From Hyphomicrobiales bacterium (GTDB taxonomy: Bacteria > Pseudomonadota > Alphaproteobacteria > Rhizobiales > Xanthobacteraceae): a DNA stretch of 5,897 nt. Position numbers and translations under genes: made by a program. This document shows, piece after piece, positions 1 through 4,721 of this stretch. The stretch lies in the NCBI GenBank assembly GCA_003133345.1, contig PKXB01000198.1, positions 14,315-20,211 on the forward strand, read 5' to 3'. Numbering within the stretch: position 1 is the first letter of the stretch; each line of letters opens with the position of its first letter. A model generated the notes under the pieces. It saw only the letters and a program-made list of their open reading frames with translations. It did no database searches and had not been told where the DNA came from.

Positions 1-308
1 TCGCCAACCGCATGGCGACGGATGAGCCCGCGCGCTACACGGCGACCGCCACCAAGAGCAAACGCAACAAGCGTATTTTCGTCGACTACTTGCGCAATAG
101 CCGCGAGGCGACGGCCGTGGCGCCCTACTCCACCCGCGCGCGGCCGGGCGCGCCGGTTTCCACGCCGATCGAATGGTCCGAACTCGGCGCACTTAAGGGC
201 GCCAACCAATATACCGTGCTCAATCTGCCGGCGCGGCTTGGCCGCCTGCGCAAGGATCCTTGGGCCAATATCGGGCGCTTCAAGCAGGTGCTGCCGAAGT
301 TCGCGTAA
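1..308 (+). CDS. ligD: LigD, C-terminal end of the polymerase/primase domain (partial)
   Basis: This is the last ~100 residues of a larger protein whose start lies left of the window; the reading frame is open from base 3 and stops with TAA at 306-308. The segment matches the end of the archaeo-eukaryotic-primase-type polymerase domain of ATP-dependent DNA ligase D. Recognisable blocks are KRIFVDYLRN, ATAVAPYSTRARPGAPVS and a terminal DPWA. LigD works with Ku in bacterial non-homologous end joining, where the polymerase domain fills in ends with a preference for ribonucleotides. In rhizobia this domain is usually the last of three (phosphoesterase, ligase, polymerase), so a stop here is the normal C-terminus. 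The catalytic Asp residues and the ligase domain would lie upstream and cannot be checked. A stand-alone LigD-like polymerase is the main alternative. The following 161 bases (309-469) hold no gene I can support. Confidence 0.9.
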   Translation, partial: ANRMATDEPARYTATATKSKRNKRIFVDYLRNSREATAVAPYSTRARPGAPVSTPIEWSELGALKGANQYTVLNLPARLGRLRKDPWANIGRFKQVLPKFA

Positions 309-469
309 TGGAACTCCGGAACCGGCCCGCGCTTTGAGAAGCGTACGCATTCGCGCATCGCGCCGAAAAAACCTTAAACGCGCGGCGACCGGAACCATTG
401 TTCAACGACGCGGTTAACGAAGCAGCGGATTTCAAGACCGCTTTCAAGACTTCATGATCGGATCGGCTC

Positions 470-835
470 ATGCCCCGCGCGATGTGGGTGGCGGCAGGCT
501 TGGCGCTTGCGTGCAGCGTCGTGGGCGGGGACGCCTCGGCGCAGGACTCGCAACAACCTTTAGGCGTCGCCTCCTATTACAGCGAGAATTATACCAGCGC
601 TGTGGCATCCGGCCCGCTCTACGATCCGAACCAATTCACCGCCGCGCACCGCACCCTGCCGTTTGGCACCCGATTGCGCGTCACCGACTCCATGACTCAT
701 CTCAGCGTGGACGTGGTCGTTACCGATCGCGGACCGTTTATCGACGGCCGTATGCTCGATCTGTCGTTCGCCGCCGCCGCTGAATTGCACATGATCGAGC
801 GCGGGCTAATCGACGTGACGGCGGCGGTGCAGTAG
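470..835 (+). CDS. RlpA-family double-psi beta-barrel exported protein, copy 1 (diverged)
   Basis: A 121-residue protein with a signal peptide (about 1-24, likely cut after ASA before Gln25) and then a single RlpA-like double-psi beta-barrel domain (about 32-121). The family blocks GVASYYS, FTAAHRTLPFGTR, DRGPF and GRMLDLSFAAA are all present. Characterised RlpA proteins are septal lytic transglycosylases that cut glycan strands lacking stem peptides. Unlike E. coli or Pseudomonas RlpA, this protein has no SPOR domain and no good lipobox: Cys15 follows ALA and lies inside the hydrophobic core. The family's SGE-x-YD motif reads SGPLYD here, so the conserved Glu is Pro49, and the usual NDRGPF reads TDRGPF. 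The conserved Asp86 remains, but activity may be lost or altered. The ATG at 470 is preferred to the one at 482 because the leader before it resembles that of the next gene. The two genes look like an old tandem duplication. The ribosome site is weak. Confidence 0.85.
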   Translation: MPRAMWVAAGLALACSVVGGDASAQDSQQPLGVASYYSENYTSAVASGPLYDPNQFTAAHRTLPFGTRLRVTDSMTHLSVDVVVTDRGPFIDGRMLDLSFAAAAELHMIERGLIDVTAAVQ

Positions 836-844
836 TCTAGCATT

Positions 845-885
845 GGGGCTTGTAGCGTCTGTTAGATTCAACACGTAAGGCCCCC
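845..885 (+). terminator. Possible hairpin between the RlpA-like genes
   Basis: GGGGCTT (845-851) can pair with AAGGCCCC (877-884) with one bulged base, around a ~25-base loop that may hold a further CGT/ACG pairing. A loosely T-rich stretch follows (889-898). The loop is long and the T-run is broken, so this is at best a weak terminator of copy 1. Confidence 0.2.
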
Positions 886-934
886 GATCTTTGCTTTTAA
901 CCTTGCTCTTAAGAGTTCGTGATCGGGTAAGCTC

Positions 935-1300
935 ATGACTTGGCGAATTGGCGCGGCAGCAGGCTTGGTATTCGTGTGCGGCTTGGCGAGCGGAGAAGCA
1001 TTCGCGCAGAGCCAAAAAACTATTTCCGGTGTCGCCGCCTATTACAGCAAAGACTATCAGGGAACGACCGCGTCCGGCGAGCATTACGATCCGAATAAAT
1101 TCACCGCCGCGCACCCTACCCTGCCGTTCGGCACGCGCGTCCTCGTCACCGACCCCAGGAGCCGCCGCAGCGTCGTGGTCACCGTCAACGACCGCGGACC
1201 GTTCAACAAAGGCCGCATGATCGATTTGTCACTTGCCGCCGCCAAGGCGCTGCACATGACAGGCCGCGGGCTGATGAAAGTGACGGTGGCAGTGGAGTAG
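935..1300 (+). CDS. RlpA-family double-psi beta-barrel exported protein, copy 2
   Basis: A 121-residue paralogue of the preceding gene, identical at about 67 of 121 positions without gaps (counted by eye). It has a signal peptide (about 1-24, cut after AFA before Gln25) and then the RlpA-like barrel with the full set of family motifs: GVAAYYS, ASGEHYD with Glu49, HPTLPFGTR, VNDRGPF with Asp86, and GRMIDLSLAAA. The Glu and Asp correspond to residues known to matter for lytic transglycosylase activity in Pseudomonas RlpA, so this copy is more likely to be an active peptidoglycan hydrolase. It has no SPOR domain and no lipobox, so it is probably a soluble periplasmic or secreted protein. Ninety-nine bases separate it from copy 1, so it may be co-transcribed or have its own promoter. 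Its end lies 9 bases from the convergent gene on the other strand. Enzyme activity is inferred from the family only. Confidence 0.88.
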   Translation: MTWRIGAAAGLVFVCGLASGEAFAQSQKTISGVAAYYSKDYQGTTASGEHYDPNKFTAAHPTLPFGTRVLVTDPRSRRSVVVTVNDRGPFNKGRMIDLSLAAAKALHMTGRGLMKVTVAVE

Positions 1301-1309
1301 CCCGGCGGG

Positions 1310-1666
1310 TTACGACCGCGGCAATACCACCAGTGAACTGACTGACGGCGAACAGCGCACCCAGGTTTCCGGCGTGGACGTTTGCTCACCCAGCCGCAGA
1401 TGCACGGTATTCTCATCGGCCAGCGCCATGAAGATCGTTTGTCCGGCGCCCGGCTCCGGCGCCGGCGCCGTGTAGGTGAACCAGTGCCGGCTGTAATTGC
1501 CTTCCATGCGCTTGCCGCCGGGCGTGACGATTTCCGGTCCGCGGATAGTAAAGCGGCGGCCGTCGCTGTGGCACCAGTTGCCGTCGATGGCGTCGGCGAA
1601 GGCGGGGCCCGCCAGCATCGCCAGTCCCAGCGCGGCGGTGAGAAATTTAAGTCGATGGCCAACCAT
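1310..1666 (-). CDS. Small secreted/periplasmic protein of unknown function
   Basis: A 118-residue protein with a clear signal peptide: basic start (His4, Arg5, Lys7), hydrophobic core about 8-20, and a likely cut after AFA at residue 24. The mature part is about 94 residues. It opens with DAIDGNWCHSDGRRF, then RGPEIVTPGG, and later has GQTIFMALADENTVHLRL and a W-x-R-C segment. There are only two Cys residues in the mature form (Cys32 and Cys105), which could form a disulfide bridge. The overall pattern resembles small conserved hypothetical proteins of Bradyrhizobium and relatives, but I know no function for them. The ATG at 1664-1666 is chosen because it directly precedes the signal peptide. 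A longer minus-strand frame from 1722 across the same bases is in a different frame and has no protein character. It converges on the second RlpA-like gene, 9 bases away. Confidence 0.8.
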   Translation of the reverse strand: MVGHRLKFLTAALGLAMLAGPAFADAIDGNWCHSDGRRFTIRGPEIVTPGGKRMEGNYSRHWFTYTAPAPEPGAGQTIFMALADENTVHLRLGEQTSTPETWVRCSPSVSSLVVLPRS

Positions 1667-1684
1667 GGTGCGTGCCCCCGCACG

Positions 1685-1716
1685 TTGTGAATGTTAAATC
1701 CGCTTTGCGCTATACT
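1685..1716 (+). promoter_or_regulatory. Weak candidate promoter for the carboxymuconolactone-decarboxylase-like gene
   Basis: TATACT at 1711-1716 is a good -10 hexamer, about 66 bases before the start codon. The only -35-like hexamer is TTGTGA at 1685-1690, separated by 20 bases, which is longer than the usual 16-18. The surroundings (1688-1735) are locally less GC-rich than the flanking genes. Treat the -10 as plausible and the -35 as doubtful. Confidence 0.25.
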
Positions 1717-1770
1717 ACTCAAAGTTTGCGTCCCCCGTCATGTTCTACCGCTTCCGCCGCCCTGCCTCAC

Positions 1771-1777
1771 AAGGAAA
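1771..1777 (+). promoter_or_regulatory. Ribosome binding site that fixes the start at 1783
   Basis: AAGGAAA lies 5-7 bases before the ATG at 1783. The same frame stays open upstream to an ATG at 1672, but the 37 extra residues are low in protein character and are not expected for the family. The Shine-Dalgarno sequence therefore supports the shorter form. Confidence 0.7.
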
Positions 1778-1782
1778 ATCCC

Positions 1783-2367
1783 ATGCCCGCCAAGCGCCCG
1801 GCGCCCCGCCTTGTCCTGATCGACGAAGCGCACATGAACGATGCCCAGCGCGCGCTGCTGGAGGCGATCCGCTCCGGGCCGCGCGGCAAATCGATCACCC
1901 CGCGCGGGCCGTTCGCGGTCTGGCTGCACGCGCCGGAGTTCGGCCATTTGGCGCAGGCGCTCGGGGGCCATTGCCGCTACCGGACCGGGCTGCCGCCGCG
2001 GCTTTCGGAGTTCGCCATTCTTTGCACGGCGCGGCTGTGGCGCGCGCAGTACGAGTGGTTCGCACATGCGCCGATGGCGGAAAAAGCCGGCGTGAAGACA
2101 AAAACGATCGCGGCTTTGCGCGCCGGGCGCGAACCGACGTCCGCGCCCAAGGACGAGCGCGCGATCCATGCCTTCATCCGCGAGCTCTACAAAACCAACC
2201 GCGTGAGCGACCGCGTCTACAAGCGCGTGCACGCCTTCCTCGGCGATGCCGCCATGGTCGAGCTGGTCGGCATCCTCGGTTATTACGTGATGATCTCGAT
2301 GACGCTCAACGTGTTCCGCATGATGCCGCCGGCGGACGCCGAATTAGCGTTCGCCGAGTCGAAGTGA
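1783..2367 (+). CDS. Carboxymuconolactone decarboxylase-like protein (AhpD-like fold)
   Basis: A 194-residue, largely helical protein that I assign to the carboxymuconolactone decarboxylase (CMD)/AhpD-like superfamily. Visible family features are the N-terminal NDAQRALLEAI helix, RGPFAVWLHAPEFGHLAQALG (about 41-61), a LPPRLSEFAIL segment with Glu76, and the YEWFAHAPMAEKAGV segment (90-104) with Glu91 and His95. The last is the hallmark of the subgroup that lacks the AhpD CxxC redox pair; the only Cys residues are Cys64 and Cys81, and they do not form that motif. Peroxidase-partner activity is therefore unlikely. True CMD acts in the protocatechuate branch of the beta-ketoadipate pathway, but no other gene of that pathway is here, so the substrate is unknown. 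No signal peptide is visible, so the protein should be cytoplasmic. The C-terminus, with GYYVMISMTLNVFRM, is typical of the family. Its stop lies 6 bases from the convergent copper chaperone gene. Confidence 0.85.
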   Translation: MPAKRPAPRLVLIDEAHMNDAQRALLEAIRSGPRGKSITPRGPFAVWLHAPEFGHLAQALGGHCRYRTGLPPRLSEFAILCTARLWRAQYEWFAHAPMAEKAGVKTKTIAALRAGREPTSAPKDERAIHAFIRELYKTNRVSDRVYKRVHAFLGDAAMVELVGILGYYVMISMTLNVFRMMPPADAELAFAESK

Positions 2368-2380
2368 CGGTCGTCACTTC
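2361..2380. terminator. Perfect hairpin spanning both convergent stop codons
   Basis: GAAGTGAC (2361-2368) pairs perfectly with GTCACTTC (2373-2380) around the 4-base loop GGTC. The two arms contain the stop codons of the genes on either strand (2365-2367 and 2374-2376), because both genes end in the same Lys-stop codons, AAG TGA. The hairpin could form in both transcripts and act as a shared 3' end or stability element. Neither side has a T-run, so it is not a standard intrinsic terminator. Confidence 0.4.
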
Positions 2381-2874
2381 ATCTGCATGTCGCCCATGCC
2401 CGGCATGTCGCCGCCGCCGCTCTTGGCGCCGATCCCCTCGATGGCGAAATCGACATCGATCTTGCCGGCCTTGGCAAATTCAAGCGTCGCTTTGAAGCGC
2501 TCGCCTTGCACGAGTTGCTTCTTCAGGTCGACGAACATCACATGATATCCGCTCGGGTCGAACGTGACGGTCTGCCCCGGCTTGATCTCGAGGCCGCCGG
2601 CCACCGGCCGCATTCTCATCACGCCGCCGTCCATTTTCATCTCGTGCACTTCAAAGCTGCCGGAGATGTCCGTGGAGCCGCCGACCAGGCGGTCGGGCGC
2701 GGTTCCGCTATTGGTGATCTTCATATAGCCGCCGCCGACGCTGGCGCCTTTCGGAGTGGCGCGCGCCCAGGGATGGTCAATCTTCAAACTGCCGACGGTA
2801 TAATCGTGAGCGAGCGCCGGCGACGTCGCCAAAGCGGCGCTCAGCGCGGCGATGATCAAAGCAGTGCGGTTCAT
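2374..2874 (-). CDS. PCuAC-family periplasmic copper chaperone
   Basis: A 166-residue exported protein: signal peptide about 1-22 (cut after ALA, mature start HDYTVG), then a single PCuAC cupredoxin-like domain. The block DHPWARATPKGASVGGGYM (33-51) is diagnostic. The copper ligands of the family, arranged roughly as H-x-M, M and H-x-M, are visible as His77/Met79, Met88 (or Met86) and His111/Met113. The C-terminus adds a Met-rich tail (MPGMGDMQM) that may bind further Cu(I). Such proteins carry Cu(I) in the periplasm and help load the CuA centre of cytochrome c oxidase. The start at 2874 is chosen because the signal peptide begins there and CAGGAG sits 10 bases upstream; the frame is open further upstream but that part does not look like protein. 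It lies 80 bases downstream of the Cys-rich gene on the same strand, and the two are probably one operon. Copper binding is inferred from family motifs. Confidence 0.93.
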   Translation of the reverse strand: MNRTALIIAALSAALATSPALAHDYTVGSLKIDHPWARATPKGASVGGGYMKITNSGTAPDRLVGGSTDISGSFEVHEMKMDGGVMRMRPVAGGLEIKPGQTVTFDPSGYHVMFVDLKKQLVQGERFKATLEFAKAGKIDVDFAIEGIGAKSGGGDMPGMGDMQMK

Positions 2875-2884
2875 CGTAGTCTTG

Positions 2885-2890
2885 CTCCTG
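2885..2890 (-). promoter_or_regulatory. Ribosome binding site of the copper chaperone gene
   Basis: Read on the minus strand, CAGGAG lies 10 bases before the ATG at 2872-2874. It supports that start over the upstream in-frame extension, which would reach 3195 and overlap the neighbouring gene in another frame. Confidence 0.65.
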
Positions 2891-2954
2891 ACATGGCGGG
2901 CGAGCGCCTGGATCAAGCGCGGCCTGCGAATTGATGATGCGATTGCGAATGGCG

Positions 2955-3314
2955 TCAGGCGGCGGGCGGCCCGCGCGGAAACTGCGGGCCGCGAATGACC
3001 GGTCGGATGGCGGCCTCGATCGACGGCAGCGGCGCAATGACGCTGCATCCGGTATGCAGATAAGCGACAGTAACTTGTGGCGGGCCTACATACGTCTGCA
3101 CGCAGCATTGCGTCCCGCAGCCGGCGGCGCAGGGGCAGCCACTGTCGTGGCCGGCCGGTGACGACGCGTGATCGACCGGCGCGGCCGCAGCGCACAGGCT
3201 TGACTCGAACGGGCCGCCGGCCGCCACCGACAGCGGCAACAGCAAGGCCTGCAACGCGACCACATAGGCCGCGGCCAGCGCGATAACTCGCCGGGTTCGG
3301 GCGGATTCGCTCAT
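2955..3314 (-). CDS. Cys/His-rich exported protein, DUF2946-like, next to the copper chaperone
   Basis: A 119-residue protein with an N-terminal hydrophobic segment (about 10-32, after RTRR) that is either a signal peptide or a membrane anchor. The middle is rich in possible metal ligands: Cys41, His49, His56, and a cluster Cys60-x-Cys62-x3-Cys66-x3-Cys70-Cys71, followed by His87 and Cys90. The C-terminus is Pro-rich and ends in RGPQFPRGPPAA. This build (signal, Cys cluster, RGPQ-P-R-PP tail) resembles the DUF2946-type small proteins often found beside PCuAC and copper-transport genes in Bradyrhizobium. It lies upstream of the PCuAC gene on the same strand, 80 bases apart, so a shared copper role is likely but inferred. 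No biochemical function is known to me. The start at 3314 directly precedes the basic and hydrophobic segment, and the ribosome site is weak. Cuproprotein maturation factor or copper sensor are alternatives. Confidence 0.75.
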   Translation of the reverse strand: MSESARTRRVIALAAAYVVALQALLLPLSVAAGGPFESSLCAAAAPVDHASSPAGHDSGCPCAAGCGTQCCVQTYVGPPQVTVAYLHTGCSVIAPLPSIEAAIRPVIRGPQFPRGPPAA

Positions 3315-3414
3315 GGCCGCCAGACTAAGCGGATGGCGTATGAGCGTCTACGTAAGAAACCGCGCGCCACGACCCGGTCGAACAGCCGTGCGTGCCGTGA
3401 TAGACTTATCCGTC

Positions 3415-3732
3415 ATGACCGGGGATGGATCTTCTTCGTCCGAGAGCGAGCCGCGGGTGGTGAAGTTCCCCCATGGCCGGGCCGGCGCACGCACGCCGGC
3501 GACGGTTCCGCCGCCAGTGGACGATCTTGCCAAATTCGAGCGCGGCGGTGGCGCCGACGACTATCGCCACCGCATGACCGTCAACATCGCTGTCTTCGTG
3601 TTTGTGATCGCCTTGATCGGCGCCGGCCTTTGGCTGGCCGACACCATGGCGCAGATGCGCAAGAACCAGGATTGCGTGTTGTCGGGGCGGCGCGGTTGCT
3701 CGCCGGTGGAGGTGACCAAGGACCGCTGGTGA
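3415..3732 (+). CDS. Small single-pass membrane protein of unknown function
   Basis: A 105-residue protein. Residues 1-50 are polar and probably disordered, with a Ser/Glu-rich start and the Pro-rich stretch TPATVPPPVDD. One transmembrane helix follows at about 55-75 (TVNIAVFVFVIALIGAGLWL), then a short tail, DTMAQMRKNQDCVLSGRRGC, with two Cys (87 and 95). With Arg51 and Arg53 just before the helix, the N-terminus is probably cytoplasmic and the Cys-bearing tail periplasmic, where a disulfide could form. The tail resembles a conserved hypothetical protein of Bradyrhizobium and relatives, with no known function. The frame is open from 3313, but that ATG overlaps the divergent gene and the extra 34 residues are Arg-rich noise, so I prefer 3415. 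Just upstream, TCGAAC (3378-3383) and TAGACT (3401-3406), 17 bases apart, could be a promoter giving a nearly leaderless transcript; the match is weak. Confidence 0.7.
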   Translation: MTGDGSSSSESEPRVVKFPHGRAGARTPATVPPPVDDLAKFERGGGADDYRHRMTVNIAVFVFVIALIGAGLWLADTMAQMRKNQDCVLSGRRGCSPVEVTKDRW

Positions 3733-3733
3733 G

Positions 3734-3796
3734 GCCCGTGCACGGGCAAAGCGGTGCAAGTCGGCAAGGCGTTTTGGCCGTTTGCCTCATTTTCCG
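3734..3796 (+). terminator. Inverted repeats after the small membrane protein gene
   Basis: Directly after the TGA lies a perfect 14-base palindrome, GCCCGTGCACGGGC (3734-3747). Further on, GGCAAGGC (3763-3770) can pair with GCC and TTGCC (3777-3786, with a 2-base bulge), followed by TCATTTTCC. The second element has the rough shape of an intrinsic terminator but with a broken T-run. Either could end the upstream transcript, and the palindrome could instead be a protein-binding site. Confidence 0.3.
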
Positions 3797-3812
3797 TCAA
3801 ATGCCGCCGCCA

Positions 3813-3841
3813 TTGAACTTAACCCGGCGCTTCGCTATACG
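3813..3841 (+). promoter_or_regulatory. acpXL: Candidate sigma70-type promoter of the acpXL cluster
   Basis: TTGAAC (3813-3818) and TATACG (3836-3841) are separated by 17 bases, matching TTGA and TATA of the housekeeping consensus. Transcription would start near 3848 and leave a ~100-base leader before acpXL. The leader contains no ORF or structured element I can support. This is the best promoter-like match in the 217-base gap. Confidence 0.5.
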
Positions 3842-3949
3842 GGCTGCCAACCGTATGTCAGTGAATGGCCGTGCCGGGGGGATAGCGCGCAGGACCGGGC
3901 ACCTTGGCCGTCCGATCGCTAGAACCCCAAATCAATCAGAGAGTTACCG

Positions 3950-4231
3950 ATGTCTTCGACATTTGAAACCATCGCCAATATTATCGCCGAGACCTGCGAT
4001 ATTCCGCGCGACTCCATCACGCCCGAGAGCCACGCCATCAACGATCTTGGCATCGACAGCCTGGATTTCCTCGATATCGCCTTTGCCATCGACAAGGCGT
4101 TCGGGATCAAGCTGCCGCTCGAGCAGTGGACGCAGGAAGTCAACGACGGCAAGGCCACCACCGAGCAGTATTTCGTGCTCAAAAACCTGAGCGCCCGCAT
4201 CGACGAGCTCGTCGCTGCCAAGGGGGCCTAA
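3950..4231 (+). CDS. acpXL: AcpXL, acyl carrier protein for the very-long-chain fatty acid of lipid A
   Basis: A 93-residue acidic acyl carrier protein. The phosphopantetheine site is in [20 protein letters not shown], with Ser37 as the attachment residue in the DSL motif. It is longer than the housekeeping AcpP (~78 residues) and carries the features of the specialised rhizobial AcpXL: the N-terminal [25 protein letters not shown], then [15 protein letters not shown] and [16 protein letters not shown]. AcpXL carries the chain while it is extended to 27-hydroxyoctacosanoate or similar, which is then transferred to lipid A by the acyltransferase LpxXL. The protein is cytoplasmic. A weak AGAGAG lies 6 bases before the ATG. 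The next gene starts 16 bases after the stop and the third overlaps the second, as expected for the acpXL operon of Hyphomicrobiales. Family assignment is firm; the lipid A role is transferred from characterised homologues. Confidence 0.95.
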   Translation: MSSTFETIANIIAETCDIPRDSITPESHAINDLGIDSLDFLDIAFAIDKAFGIKLPLEQWTQEVNDGKATTEQYFVLKNLSARIDELVAAKGA

Positions 4232-4247
4232 ACCGCGCTATAGCCAA

Positions 4248-4721
4248 ATGCGTATCGAGTATTTTCAGCTGATCGACCGGATCGTCGACCTCAATCTCGC
4301 CGATCGCAAGATCAGCAGCGAGGCGCTGGTTCCGACGGCAAGCACGATATTCGAGGGCCACTTCCCCGGCTATCCGCTGATGCCGGGCGTGCTGCTGATC
4401 GAGGCGATGGCGCAGACTTCGGGTTGGCTGGTGGTGGCGATGAACCACTTCCAGCGCATGCCGTTCCTCGCCGCGGTGAAAGAGGCGAAGCTGCGCACCT
4501 TCGTCAAGCCCGGCGAGCTGCTGTCGATCGACGCCCGTCTGGAGCATGACGGGTCCGGCTACGCGATCGTCGAGGCGAAAATCAGGGTCGAGCGCAAATT
4601 GATTTGCGACGCCACGCTGACGCTACGCGTGCTCGATTTCCCCAATGCGGAAATGGAACGGGAGATGCGCGACAGGGCGGCAACGATAGGACTTACCGTC
4701 GAGGCGCCCGCTGATGGCTGA
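4248..4721 (+). CDS. fabZ: FabZ-type 3-hydroxyacyl-ACP dehydratase of the acpXL cluster (FabZXL)
   Basis: A 157-residue hotdog-fold dehydratase. The active-site region has IFEGHFPGYPLMPGVLLIE with His38 and Glu52, 14 residues apart as in E. coli FabZ. Then come AMAQTSGW, FLAAVKEAKLRTFVKPGELL and the C-terminal CDATLTLRV strand. It converts 3-hydroxyacyl-AcpXL to the trans-2-enoyl form during chain extension, in the cytoplasm. The start matches the family's MR-x-EYFQ-x-IDRIVDL opening, although no good ribosome site precedes it; translation may be coupled to acpXL, whose stop is 16 bases upstream. It overlaps the next gene by 8 bases, which again suggests coupling. Characterised rhizobial clusters call this gene fabZXL. 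A housekeeping FabZ is less likely, because that gene normally sits between lpxD and lpxA. Confidence 0.92.
   Translation: MRIEYFQLIDRIVDLNLADRKISSEALVPTASTIFEGHFPGYPLMPGVLLIEAMAQTSGWLVVAMNHFQRMPFLAAVKEAKLRTFVKPGELLSIDARLEHDGSGYAIVEAKIRVERKLICDATLTLRVLDFPNAEMEREMRDRAATIGLTVEAPADG

Larger units (their letters stand above)
440..937 (+). repeat. Paired conserved leaders before the two RlpA-like genes (440-472 and 905-937)
   Basis: The ~30 bases just before each start codon align without gaps. Both contain GCT, then TTC-R-TGATCGG, then GCTCATG; by eye about 23 of 30 positions match. Upstream of this the similarity fades. The duplication therefore included the translation initiation region, or the region has been kept for a shared regulatory role. 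Neither leader has a strong Shine-Dalgarno sequence. Within copy 1's leader TTTCAAGAC occurs twice (430-438 and 442-450). The matching place in copy 2 is the perfect palindrome CTCTTAAGAG (906-915). The span given runs from the first leader to the second and includes gene copy 1. Confidence 0.55.

Noticed and set aside
329..348. CGCTT/AAGCG hairpin (330-343) with the adjoining palindrome GCGTACGC after ligD
   Set aside because: The stem is only 5 bp and no T-run follows, so it cannot be called a terminator.
366..371. A-run after ligD as part of a terminator
   Set aside because: It is A-rich on the plus strand, and on the minus strand the T-run would precede rather than follow any stem.
509..514. 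Possible lipoprotein Cys (Cys15) in the first RlpA-like protein
   Set aside because: The residues before it are ALA rather than a proper lipobox, the hydrophobic stretch before it is too short, and the ASA-Gln cut site at 24 fits a normal signal peptide.
2875..3195. Upstream extension of the PCuAC frame
   Set aside because: The added residues are Arg-rich, overlap the Cys-rich gene and lie before a clear signal peptide with its own ribosome site.
3333..4190. Plus-strand open frame of 285 codons across the small membrane protein, the gap and acpXL
   Set aside because: It overlaps two better-supported genes in another frame, is Arg/Ser-rich and matches no family.
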